A stretch of 64,000 nt of DNA from Dromaius novaehollandiae (taxonomy: Eukaryota; Chordata; Aves; Casuariiformes; Dromaiidae), in NCBI RefSeq assembly GCF_036370855.1, contig NC_088110.1, forward strand, positions 21,509,501 through 21,573,500, in the 5' to 3' direction. This document shows positions 1-13,100 of the stretch, piece after piece. The position numbers and the translations under genes were made by a program. The first letter of the stretch is position 1; every line of letters begins with the position of its first letter. Under the pieces are notes generated by a model. That model ran no database searches. It worked only from the letters and a program-made list of their open reading frames with translations, and was not told the origin of the DNA.

Positions 1-1114
1 TTCTCAAGAGCTTGGAGCCTCTTTTTCCACCTATTAATTCTCATTTTGATCAGGAAAGTTGCTGTGTTTAGAAGTGTTATGATTTATAAATGTATCTTAC
101 AGTATATGTTATAGACTCTTTTTATACCGCTGTTTAGGAATATTTTTCTTACTGCCTGTGATGTACTGTTGTCTACAATGCTTTAAGAAGGTAATACATA
201 AATATCTGTAGTTTTGGAGAACTGAAAAACTTCAGTGGAGAAATCTCCGGTATTTGCTACACTGTTGCATTTAATATTTAGGATAGCGTTATAAACTGCA
301 TTGCACCCTCACAGTTTTATCTCCCACTGCAGGAACACTTCAGCTGCTCTCGAAGCAGCTGCTGGAGTGCTGTGTACCAGTGGCCAGTTCATGGCAGGCA
401 CAGGAGAAGGCATTCAGCTGCTGGGGGAGTTTGGGGTGGGGATGTTAGAAATTGCCCACCTGTGGTTACACAATTAAAAGCGTTATATCAACTACTGAGT
501 GCATAAAATGGTGCCAGTGTTTTAGATTAGACTGCGATTTACTGTCTGGTAACTATGTGCTGTGGTCACATTGTGCTTGGTCTGATGATCCAAAATCTTT
601 ATTTTTGTTTAGTGTGATTATTTTAAGAATAGAACTTAACTGAAACATTTCAAGGGCAACGCTATACCTGAAATGGATTGAGAGTGAAAAGATTTAGGTG
701 TGAGTATTGTCTGTACAAAACTTTTTCAACCTACATATATAATTTGGTCCGTCTTTATCTTCAGTTTTTATCTAAAAAGAGCATATGTTCCTCATTTTAA
801 AATCCTGGTAAGTTGTTGTTGAAGAAAGATCCTGAGGCTCCGAGGTGCATTGCTTGAGAAGTTGATGAGCCTATGGTTTGTAACCAAGATAATCTTTATC
901 TTTCACTAATTGTGGTAATCTGCAAGGACATTTGAAATTACAGTGTGGGATTTGATAAATATAGAAACATGAGTTCAACAAGACATTCTCAGAAAATTAG
1001 ACCTTTACAATAATGCTATTTTTAAAAGATTCAGATGTTTCAAATGAAATTGATACCATGTTATTAATAGAGTTGTATTGTCTTCAAATAAGTTTTTATT
1101 TTCTTTTGGTACAG
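1..1114 (+). other. USP10: USP10 intron (3' part)
   Basis: This is intronic sequence upstream of the first recognisable coding exon. It ends in a T-rich tract and the acceptor CAG at 1112-1114. I looked for the upstream exon carrying the FGDF motif and did not see it. The short reading frames here have no recognisable similarity. Confidence 0.8.
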
Positions 1115-1175
1115 CTTCCTCCCTACAATGAAACAGTTTCATGTGGTATTAAGTCCACAGGTAAGTTTCATGATG
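1115..1175 (+). CDS. USP10: USP10 coding exon (likely exon 3), tandem donors
   Basis: The exon encodes [21 protein letters not shown], split here for clarity into [10 protein letters not shown] and [11 protein letters not shown]. It matches the region of human USP10 around LPPYSGTVLCG. A donor GTAAGT lies at 1161 and a second, GTAAGA, at 1176. Both leave phase 1 and both join in frame to the exon at 5959. The distal site was chosen because the extra residues KFHDG align with KLPDG of the human protein. Using the proximal site would drop five residues. Confidence 0.9.
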
Positions 1176-4100
1176 GTAAGAAATCAACATTCATTTTTCA
1201 CAAACTTAAAAGCCCTGAAACTTTCTGTAGCATTATTACAGGCTGTCTTTAAAGTTAGTCTTTAAAGTTTGATTAACATGCATATGTGCATATATTTGGC
1301 AGGTTGCTTTTTTCTAAACACTTGTTTGTTGAATGAAATCTCTGAGGATACTTGAAAATGTTGCACTGATCTTTAGCTAATTAGAGTGGATATGCTTACT
1401 CTTTCTTGATTGTGCTACCACGCAGTCTTAATGTCGTGGTGAAATAACCTGGAGTATAGCTGTAAAAACGTGGAGAGACTGAAACTTTTGTTAGAGAACT
1501 TGTATTCAAGAAATAACTAACTTGTATGGAGTTCAGCTGGCCTTCCTGTAAAAGTCATAGAATGAATATTTTTCTGGCAGTTGCAACCTGAAGCTGGTGT
1601 TCTGTTCAGTGTTCCCGTTGACATTCTGTTTCTGTTTGGTCAGCTGTTTTTCTGGAAAATCCTTTTATTTATTTATTTATTTTTATTTTTTTCTTTCTTG
1701 AAAGTATGATTCTTGATATAAAAACGCATTATGGAGTTCCAGTTTTAAAGCTGTAATGATCATGCTTCTACTGTGTCTCAAACTGTTCACCTTACAAATT
1801 GAAAAAGAAAGCTGACCTGATTTCATGATTGTATAAAGTTGACAGTTAAGTAGGAGTTTCCATAACTGTATATGCATACATACTTTGTCAGTACTTTAAG
1901 TAGCAGGTGAATTATTGGGGTTTTTTTCAGTGAATCAGGGGAGAAGCAAGAAACCTGAGACTTACCCAGACGCATTTGAAAATGATAGAAATGACACCTA
2001 GATCTTCTTTTAAAAAATAATGCAAGTATCTGGTCATTTCTCAGAAGTACTTAAGAGAACCAAAATGCCCATATCACTGTTTAAGAACACCTAATCATTA
2101 TGTCCAGTACCTTTAGCCTCTCATTTAAAGGTTAATAAGATAACCATCATAAAGGTTACAACAAGCCCCATTTGAAAACAGATGTGCAGCATTTCTGGAA
2201 ATTGGGGAGCTTTATTCAGTGCAAGACCAGCTTCAGCAGTTTTATAACTGAGTAGTTTTAAATAGGAGCTTGAAAAGTTCGTGAAAAGGACTTCTCTGGT
2301 ACAAGTTTTCTGTTGTTGATGATATAAAGGGGCTTCCAGTCATATGTTGCTTTGTCTAACTCTGGATTTAAGTTCTGTTCTTTAAGACTGAGATTTCAAT
2401 GTTCACAAGCCATACAGAAAGCTGGTTTGTACAAATGTTTTTCAGATCATTCCTAGACCCTGAGAGAATCCCTCCCAGCCCTGAGATTAGGTAATGACAG
2501 CAAATTAGGTTTTGTCTGAAAAATGTCTTTAACAAGCTTGCACTGTACTGTGCATGCATTTACCATTGTGATGGCTGCATAAGAAGCTATGGAAACTAAA
2601 ACGGAATGCTATGCTTATGCAGAATATTTATAATAATAACGAGATGACACATACTGACCATGTAGTCACTCCACAGTATATTTTTTTCTATACTTATCTT
2701 CAGTATTTAACTATAATACCTTATTAGAAGATCTGTTGATATTTACTAGGAATAATCAAATCCTGGCTGAAGCTCTAATATTAAGAATGCTGTTCAGACT
2801 AATTAGTATTATGCATTAAGAACCTGTGTTATAGTACGTTGACTTTGTCCTCGGAACATTTGTTGACACTTTTCTCTGTGCATGTGATGTTGTTCATGCC
2901 TTTAGATATATCTGTTTCAGTCCATTCAGCAATAGTGCTTCCAAACACTGTGAACAAGATTGAAATAAAGCTGCCCAGGAGTGAAGTGGAAAGTCAAACC
3001 AAACAGAAAAATGTACCTCTTCTTATTTCAAAGGAACTTGACACAATCTTAGGCCAAATGAGCTTCTGCCAGCTGTGCTGTATGCCAACTATAAAATACT
3101 GTTATTTTTTACTCTAGTCCTGGTGTAAGGTGTAAACTTCAGTTCCTTTGCTATAATATCCTGATTTTTTTGTTAAGTATTAGAATACCAGTTTTGCTCT
3201 TGGCTAGATTTTAGCCTACCACGTTCATGTTGCACCTTCAGCAAAATTAACCTTGTGCTACACTTGAGAGGGAATATGTGGTGTTCTCTGCTGCCCACTT
3301 GCTTTGAGTTGGCCCTAGCATTTGTCTTGTGTGCAGCAAGACGATCCAGTTCACCAAAACAGAAGAAAATACTCATTTGGCATAGGTTTTTGCTAAGTTA
3401 GTTTTTGGTAACACAAGTACCGGAAGATGGCTGGAGAGTGGAAAAGCAGTGTGGGAGGGGAGAGCTGAGAAAACTCTTTTGGCTGTGACAGACTAATTAA
3501 CTCACCACAAAGGGAAACCACACTCTTTGTTTGAAAGCAATTTACTTTTATAACAGGGACTTTGGAAAAGAAACAGAAGTCTTGGATTATCTGGGGTTGG
3601 TAGGAATTTGAAATGTGTCCAATAATTCATTCTTTACGTGGCTGGAGGAAATATTAGGTGTTACCAGTTGTTGCTTGTGCGTTTTACTGCTGAAACGAAG
3701 GGTGAAGAGCTAGCTCTTGGTCCCTGCTTGAACTAACGAGTTGCTCCATAAGCAGATGAACTAACAAACAATATTTTTGTTGTGGATTTGTGTCCTGTGT
3801 CCCCTAAAACCCATGACCTGAATTTGCAAACAACTGAAGCTGTGGCTGGTCTGGAGCTGTATGGGTGCCGACTGGTCGGCTGGTGTGTGCGTACGGATTA
3901 GCCAGCTAGTGCTGCTGCTAAACAGAGTAGGTCATGCCTGAGATCTCCCATCCCATCCCATCCCTCTTAAGTGGATATCGTAGCACCTTTCCATATCCCT
4001 GCCCCTAGGCTGCTGATTTTTAAAGACACTTTAGCTGTTTTCTCTGGTGATATATAGTCAGTGACTGCAGAAGTAGTTGCTGAATGAAATTCAGGCACAT

Positions 4101-7100
4101 GAGTTAGAGAAATCAGGTTTGTAGGGAGAGGTTTTTTTTAATTAAACTGGCTTATTTAGTTGGAGAAAATATATTGTTTTGAAATTAAGTTGTATTTAGT
4201 CTGACTGGCAGCAAAATCAAAACTTGATACAGGTCAGATGTGTTTACTTCTCAAGTTAATAAATTAAAAGATTGGGGGGAAGCAATTAACATCTCTATTT
4301 ACTTTTTTTTTAAACTGTGATTTGGCATGAAATTACATTCTGAAATTTCGTGTGATTTTACAAGCTATTTAAGATATGTTATCTATGATTACCTAAGACT
4401 GATCTTTGTTAATTTGTAATATTTTGTTATTGCATGTGTAAGTTGGACCTCAACACACGGTGAATGCCTGTTACTCTTCCTTTGATATTAAAACTATGTA
4501 CCCTGTACATTTTTGTTTCTTTCACATTTTTTTTTTCAAAATTAGTATTTTTGTCAGATGACTTTTCTAAAAACTCTTTGGGGAAGCCACAGAGTTTCAA
4601 AACAGTTATGTCTACAGTATGTATCAAAACATTCTCCCCTGATCTGTCCTCAAATAGGGTTATGTTTCTTTAGGCATGTGAATAACTTTTTTCCTTAGGA
4701 ACTATTGCTTGTTTTCTTGTGTTGAACACTCATTTTCAATGAGTTTCTGTGATACACTTGAACACATGTTGTATGTAACATTAGTAAGCTGCACAAAATC
4801 TTCCAGTGTTGTAAAGACTAATGTGTATCCACTTGTTTTCATTTTGAGATAGTATCTAGTGTCTGATTCTCTTACGACATTCTTACAAGTCTGAAATGTG
4901 TTTTTTAGCCCCTTCCACCTTTGAGGAAACAGACTATGCTAAAACTGTCTTTGAAACAGTAACACGTGTCATAGAAAGGCCTGCAAATTTTGCAAATACT
5001 GAAATGAGAAATTATCTTCAAAATTTCTGAGACTTGGAAGTTTCATGAATTTTACATCCTCATTTGATATTCATGGAACTAGTTATAACTGAAGTATTCA
5101 GTGTTACTAGCTGGAGCACATGCGTTATGGAACTTACTAATTAGTTTTATAAAATTGCAGTACTTTGTCACTGACACCATGTTGTGATACTGCAGCCTGC
5201 CATGAGAATATTTCTTAGCATTTATTTAAAAAAACATATCACAGTCCAAGGATAAATAAAAAGTCCTGTCCACAGATGTTTTAGTTCTATGTACAGGTTG
5301 AACACAGTGACTTGCTTTGAAGTATACCTGTTGTATTTCTTGTGATACAGTTGTATAGTCAACTGTCATAAATTTAAGTAAGCTATTGATGAGTCTTGAG
5401 TTTCAAAGTCTGTGATTTCAGTGTTTCCACATAATTAAAAATGATTTTTAAAATTTTTATAATGATTATGATAAATCTTTGCACATGCAAATGCTAAATC
5501 ATTCCACATGTGGAAATTACTTTTAAAAGTTAAACTGTTACAGGCTTGGACTTTGTAGTTGTCTGTTGAAAAGGCTGGCTTTAGAAGAAGTGTGGAATTA
5601 AATGTTGCACCATGTTGTTTATGCATGTAACCTCTAATTAACTTAATGCAGAATATTGCTAAAGTCATTAGGCTTTAGTGGGTGCTCTTAAAGGTCAATT
5701 TAATAGCTGTTCTTTGCAGGAACCCGTGCAGTGGTTAGGAAGATTTATACCTGATTCAAGAAAAGCCGGATTGTACTGTCTTTTTCCAGGAAAATGATGT
5801 TTTTAAAATGATCTTTGGGATTTGGATAAAGTTTAAGAATAACTTTAGTTTGAGGGAATGTTGTTTTTCTGAGTTGCAGAAAAATAGTTGTTTGTTTGTT
5901 TTCATAGCTTGTTGGTTAGATTTCATTTGCTAACTGATTTTTACTTTCTTTTGTCCAGGGGAAGAGTATCAGAGAATTGAATTTGGTGTTAATGAAGTTA
6001 TTGAGACAGAGTCATCTGTACTAAATAACACTGACTACAGTATTTCAAGCACTCTGAATCCTCAGGCTCCAGAATTTATTCTCAGTTGTGCACCTGCTCA
6101 GAAACCCCCTGATGATAGTCTTAGTGAAACAAACTACAACTCCATTGACTGCCAGTTCTCAGATCCAGCCCTCGCTTTGGATAGCAGCTCTAATGCTGAA
6201 AATGATGGCTTGTCTGGAGGCCTTGGACAGAGGGAGCGTAAAAAGAAGAAAAAAAGACCCCCTGGATACTACAGTTATTTGGAAGATGTCAGTGATGGCA
6301 TCGCTCCCCCAGAAGCTCTTGTAAATGGCCATGCAAACTCATCAGGACTAAACAGTATAAGCACGGAGGATACAGAACTTACAGGAGACGTACCGTCCCT
6401 GGCCACCCCGAGGACTTGTAACAGCCCTGACAATTCTGTAGACTTCATTAATGAAGCTGTCTCTGATGACTCTGTTTCTAGCGCACTAGACAATACCAGG
6501 ACTGCAGGGCAGCCTGAGGCATGCAGTGTTACTAATTCTGAACAGTTTTGCATCCCCTCAGAGACTGGCAGAGTTAGCCCATTAAGGACAGCTGTTGTAC
6601 AGTCTTATGCTGGTACTGATACTACTGAAAATCTTGGCGTTACTAATGGACAAACACTTGAATCCTCTGGTGAGGACACAGCTGCCAATGGGGTAGAATT
6701 GCACACTGTGGAAAGCACTGACTCAGACCAAGCAAAGCCTGAGGAAGCTTCACCTACTACTGAGACGACAGTCCCGGTTGCAGGATCAGTCCCTGTTAAT
6801 CAGCCTACAAAATCGTGGGCTAGTCTTTTTCACAATTCCAAGCCCTCTGCTTCCACATCTGTGGTCTATGTTGAGACTAAGTATACCCCTCCTGCCACAT
6901 CTACTCTGGTCCCTGAAAAACAGGTTGAAGTCAAAGAGGGGCCTGTTCCAGTTTCAGAGGATCCTGTAGCCATAAAGATTGCAGGTATAGTTAATACACA
7001 CGAGTGGATGTTACAGTAGAAGGGTATTAACCTTGCTTATAAACAGGAGTGTACAGCATTGATAGGGAAGAGTCCTCTGTTAATGTTGTTAACAAGGTGA

Positions 7101-10100
7101 TTGTTAATACGAGTTCTGGGATGTGTAATTGAAATAAGCTAGTTTTGTATTCCCGTGAGTAAACAATTGAACAATAAATTACCGTGTCATTATCCGAAGT
7201 ACAGTAAAACTACTGCTACCTGTGAACAACCTGCTTAAGTGAACTGTGATTTTAAATACACCAATTAAATTCAGCTGTGTGCTATTGTAATAGGAAGAAT
7301 GCATTAGAAAAGTTTGTTGCACTGAAAATGGTATGTTACGTTACCCAGTATTTATGATCTTGTCGTAATGCATTCCAGGAGAGAGAAGAGTGTTAATGTA
7401 TTTATGCCAAAGTAGCTGAAATTCCTGAAGATTTCAGAATTCCTTAAGAATAATCATGAAGAGTCCAAAGGGTACTTCAGGAAAGATAATGCATAATATA
7501 AAGGCTTTGACTACTGGTACTGTCATATTTATGGCTCTGATTAATGCTAAAATGTGCATGAGTGATTTTGCAGACTGAATCTGCAAAAATATGAAGAAAA
7601 TATCCAGTTAGCTGTATTTTATGTCACTGACTCATGGGTGTTTGAACAAAAATAATTCTATTTTAAAATCTGTGAAATAGTCCATATGTAAAAAGGCTTG
7701 TACAAAATGCTGTTGATTTATGCAACAAGCTAATTTACAAGTACAATGAAAATTAGCACATGACAGTTTCACGTGGAAGATTTTCTGCTCTATCCAGAAG
7801 CTGATCTGGACATTTCTATTCAGAATACCCAGGAGTACATGGCTACTTCTTATCCCCGTCCTCAGTCAGTAATACCTAAAATTAGGAGTACATGGCGGCT
7901 ACTTATCCCCGTCCTCAGTCAGTAATACCTAAAATTACCTGTTCAGAGGACGCTCTCAGAATGATTTAAATTTTGGCGTATTTTCATTTAGGTGTCAGAA
8001 ACTCAGTTGAGTGTATAAAAGCGTGTGTGTAAAGGTGATTATAGTCTGTATGAACCCGTATGTGTAGAGTATGTTGTGCTTTAGAATCATAAGCTATCAT
8101 TTGGTAGTGAACGATTTTGTCAACTGTAAATGGAGAACTGCTTACCATAGATGAAAAGATTTCTTACTGCCTTGCCCAGGTGGCTTCTGCTTTAAGTCAA
8201 CTTTCAAGATTTTTGCTCTTTTTGTACTATTTTTTTTTGCCACCAGGTGGGAGCAGAGATTTTATTTTGTCTTTAATATGTTAAAATAGCAATATGATCT
8301 TATACACATTTTTTTTTGTTTGCTTTTTTTGCACCTTGACTGTTAGCTATTTTTGCAGAGGAATAATCTGAGTATGGAGCCTTTTCTAGTGAAAAGGAAT
8401 CCAAGATGACTTTTATTATTGGCTGTTTTTAAATGTCCTCAATACTATTTGGGAAATAGGTACACTAATGCTTTAGTGCTTACACATACAAAAAGGCATT
8501 ACAGGAGTTTGAATTTATTATTTCCAGACAGGTTTAGTCTGGTCTGTTCGTATTTCATTTCAGATCTGCTTAGGTTAACATCATTGTATACTGTTTCATA
8601 GTAATCCTGTATATTTTTCAGAGGTAGATAGTTCCTCACTTTCTGGATGTCTTACCTGAGTCTGTTGTTTGGTATGCTGGGAATCCACCAGTTTCAAGTC
8701 CAGACAATGTGAATGGTATTTTGACCACAAGTGCTATAGGATGCTAAACACAGGTAAAATCTAAGGTCTAAAGCACCTGGAGTTTGGCAAGCAGAATTAG
8801 CAGGTCTTCTGACTTAATGCTGAAGCTCTGAGGCGTTTGTGTACAGCTGTTACTTAGGATAGGTGCTAAAGAGACAAGAAAACAATTTACTTGTACAGAT
8901 TGCTTTTTTTGTGCCTTAATGTCACCAAGTGTTACAAGGGGGTTAATGGTTCACAGGCAGCGTTGAAGTTTAATGCTTTTCATGCATGTGTTAGGACTGT
9001 ATTTACAGCTGTTTGAAGATGCTATTTGACTCAACCTGCAAAGGTCTGTGGTTTCTTAGACCTCAGATTTGAAAGATTTTATCCTTTCTTCAGGATATAT
9101 TTATTGTTCAGCGAAAGCAGAACTCTTTTGCCAGAGGTTGGCAATGGCATACCTGCTGCTTAAGGAGCAGGTGAGAGTAAAGACTAGAAAATGATTAAAA
9201 AAAGACTTAAATTTGATGTTAAACTTGATGGAAAAAATAATGTGCAGTTAATTATAGCAAGTGGCTTTACTGGCAACACTATTAAATGGGTAAAAGGAAC
9301 TCCTGAAGCAAGCTGTGAACTGTTGATGTTTATTTGGCAAAACTCAAGGAAGACATAGGACTTAAGAATGACAGAAGAGTACAGCTGCAGTGCTTGCATA
9401 TTTAAAAAGGGATGACCCTGTTAATTATAAATGTGTTAGCCTAATTTAGGTGCTAGAACAAACATTTTAATAATTAATTTCTAAGGTTATAAATGGCCCA
9501 TATCTGTATTTAAAAAAAAAATCAGACTTTTGCAGGTTTAACTTGTCACAGGTTTCACATCTGCTACCCTTTGATGCGTACCGATGTTAGTTAACAACAT
9601 CTTACATGATGTTCTAAACAAATTAGGAAAATAAGCGATTGTAAAACTAGCTATTCTTTGAATAGGCTTTTTAAACTGTGTTTTTTGTTAACTTTAGAAA
9701 AAGATTCAATGGAGTCTACAAAGATTTTCTGAATCCTGTTTTTTTGCAGTATTTTCATTATGGATGGGGATGATGAAATCAACAGTAAACATAACATTGG
9801 TATACAGCGTCAAAATTTCAGATTAACTCAAGAACACAGTCATTTAAAATCTGAATACATCTGAAAAGGTTTTAAATTAAGAGGAAGGGAATCCAATCAA
9901 GAGAAGTGTGGAAGGATACACCAAAACAGAAATCAAATGCAGGCATGCAGTATTAGGATGGAACAAATAGCTTGGTATTTGGAAAAAATAAAAGGATCTG
10001 GAAATGCTTGGCATCAGTAAGTGTACATAATGAAGCTGGAGCAGACTAAGGTTTATTTTCAGTGTTTGTTAATGGAAATTTATATAGAAGAGATGGAAGA

Positions 10101-13100
10101 GAACCATTATATTTCTATTGTTGCTGCTGAGGACTCAATGTGTTGGCCAGCTTTGGGCGTTACTTTTCAAGGAAGATGCTATAGTGCAACAAGCAAAACA
10201 GAATTAAGATGTGAAAACCATAATCCTTCAGCAAACATGGAAAATTTGGATTTACTTTATCTCAGATGAGATTATAGGAGGGATTATAGATCTAACTTCA
10301 AATATGTAAAGTGAATGTATAAAGACAACAGCAGTGCACTGCTCTCCAAGACTATAGTGAGCAAGGCGAGAATTATTTAGTTTAATGTGTAATAAAAATG
10401 CTTCAGCATTAAATATTAGAAAAATGTTTCTTAATGATTTTATAGTTAGTTAAGTGCTAGAGCAAATATTTGTAGAGTGGAGACACTGCAGGGTTTGGGT
10501 TTCTGGCACTTTTTTTCATTGTGCAGATTTGAAGAAGGATCCAAGTGATGTATCTAACATTTGCCTGGTAACGGTCTCCAGCTGCGTGTTAAATTTTGCT
10601 GAAAGATAGTGATATTAATGTCTACATTATATTTTGACAAAGTCAATTGCTAACTTGTAATAAATATCTCTTTTTCAGCATGGAGACCATATTTGCATGA
10701 TTTCTCTGTTAAACTGTATACTTGCATTGGCTAGGGAATTACCTTTGTTAAAATTTGTCGACTGTATATAACACCAAGTGTTGAATGAATTTTAGCAAAA
10801 TGTACAAGTTACATAAATTTCTAAACACGATACTGTTCCAGATGTCTTTTCAAATGAAGACTATGTTTCACAGCTAAGTATCAACAAAAGGGAGTTTGAA
10901 TTCTTTCTGGTTAGTAACTAATGATTTGTAACAAGTTTGAAATTTTAAGAAAAATGTTGTGGTTGTAAGCGTATTTTTCTTTCTTCCAGTAGTCTTGTAA
11001 TAGTTCTTTTAGTTAATGTGTAGATGTTGGATGTGGTATGAAAATGTGGTATTGAATATAATTAAGGTAAACAAAAATTCTTTCTGTTTAGAGAAGATTC
11101 ACTGAAATTGCTTTAGAGGTTTACAAAGCAGTTTTATGGCCACAAGAGGATGCTAAAGGTCCTAATATTTTTTTTCTTAGTGCGATATGACGTGGGGAAA
11201 ATACAGTTAACTTTAAAAGCTATTGGTAGATGTACATTTTTAGCATTTTTATGGTAATTTCCAATAGTGATTAATTATAATAACAGGAAGATTGTATGTG
11301 TGGACATCACAAATGTTTAATGCTTTACTGCATTAGCTATATATTCTAAAGTATTTAAACAAGCACTGATTTTAAATATTTTAAGGTTTTGGCGTGTTTT
11401 AACTTGGTTAGAACTGGCGTCATCAACAGGAAATATGATCCCATAGCTAAAGAGATAGATTGGAAATCAAAGGACGTAGATTTTATTTGCAATTCTGCCA
11501 CCTCATCTGCTCAGTTTTCTTTATTACGCCTCTGCTTTTCCTGCTGTGCCGTGTCTCCCATCTGTTTAGATAGCCTTTCTAGTGAAAAACTCTAAAGTCT
11601 ATGCCAAGTGTTAGCATGCAAGGGCTTTAGAGGCCTAGATTTTATTGTAATAAAAAATAACCCACTTTTTAGACAATGGCTGTGTTTATATGCTTGTTCT
11701 TCTATTAGCTTTATTCCTTCTTTCTTGAATACTTGTTCTTATTTTTCAGATTTAAAATATATTAGATCCAGATTCTGAAAAACCTTTTCTTTAAATCAGT
11801 TTTATTTAGGTACCTAAATAACAGGCCAGACTTCCAGGGAAGATTCTCCCTGTTACTCTTCACTTCATAACTGTGACAGACTTATGCACATGCCCTGGTC
11901 TCTCATTTTTAAACTTGTGCCATTGCTGAAATATTAGCAAGCAGGAAAACAGTAAGCACCATCTTACGTATTCCAGTATCTTGATCTTTTTAGAAGTCTT
12001 AAAATGGCAACCAAAACATACCATTCTGAAGATCATACGAACATCAGTCTATCCTGTTTTCACGAAGGTGTTTTTTCTTTAAGATAGTATAAGTTGGAAC
12101 TTGTAAACTAAGGCTGCTGTATCAACTTCAGGTCTTGTCAAAGCAGGAGACAAATTTGGCAAATACTGCACAAAATTTATTTTAATAAAGCAAATTTAAA
12201 ATAGGTCTTCTCAGCTTTGAAATGAGAATGAATAGTTTTGATATCAGCATCCTCCCCACCCAAATTCCAGGATGTCTTCTGCTGAAGAAATCTCTGTCTG
12301 ATTTGAAATATGAGTGATGCTAAAATGAAGCTAAAAATTACTTGCTAAAATTTCTGGGAATCTTGATAACTGATTTGCATAATTTTGTAATGAGTCAACA
12401 AACATTTGTTTTGATGGCTAACACATGCATTTTATTGCCGCTAAATTAAGTGTGTTTCATTCTGCAGAATTACTGGAAAATGTAAAACTAATACATAAAC
12501 CAGTGTCTTTGCAACCGCGAGGGCTGATCAACAAAGGAAACTGGTGCTACATAAATGCCGTATCCTTACCTTGAAAAAATCAATATGCTTAAGCTAAATT
12601 TTATATATATGTAATTTCCTGGGTTATTCTGGTAAGTAGTTTATAAAAATGTTTGTTTTCCCATATTCTGTCCTTTAAAGAGTTTAATATTAGATCTAGA
12701 AGTCCAGGGGCTTTTTGGATTGTTGAACCCAATGTCCAGGGTTCCCCTGAAATTTGTTGCTCAATCCTGTTTGCAATTTCACCATTCCCTATATTAATTC
12801 TGGTTAGATTTTTGCCTCTGTTACTTCTGTCGAAATATTTCAGAGCTGTAATTATCTCAGTGGTTTTCTGGTTTTCTATTGAACAGATTGTCAGTAACAT
12901 ATCATCTGTGTAAACGCAGTTGTGCAGTCTTTTTACAAAGGGGTGGAAGACTAGCTTGCTCTTAGTGCTTTGTGTATTAGATTTGTCTCCCCCCCCCCCC
13001 CCAATAGCTTTTACCTTGGATGACAGAAATCTGCCTTCAGTGCTAGTTTATGTTAGTGATTAATAATCACTTTGTGATTATTATTGTGATCACTTTGTGT

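Noticed and set aside
6177..7019. USP10 protein ending at the stop at 7,017-7,019
   Set aside because: This is read-through of the donor at 6,985. The next exon (12,468) continues the known protein in frame.
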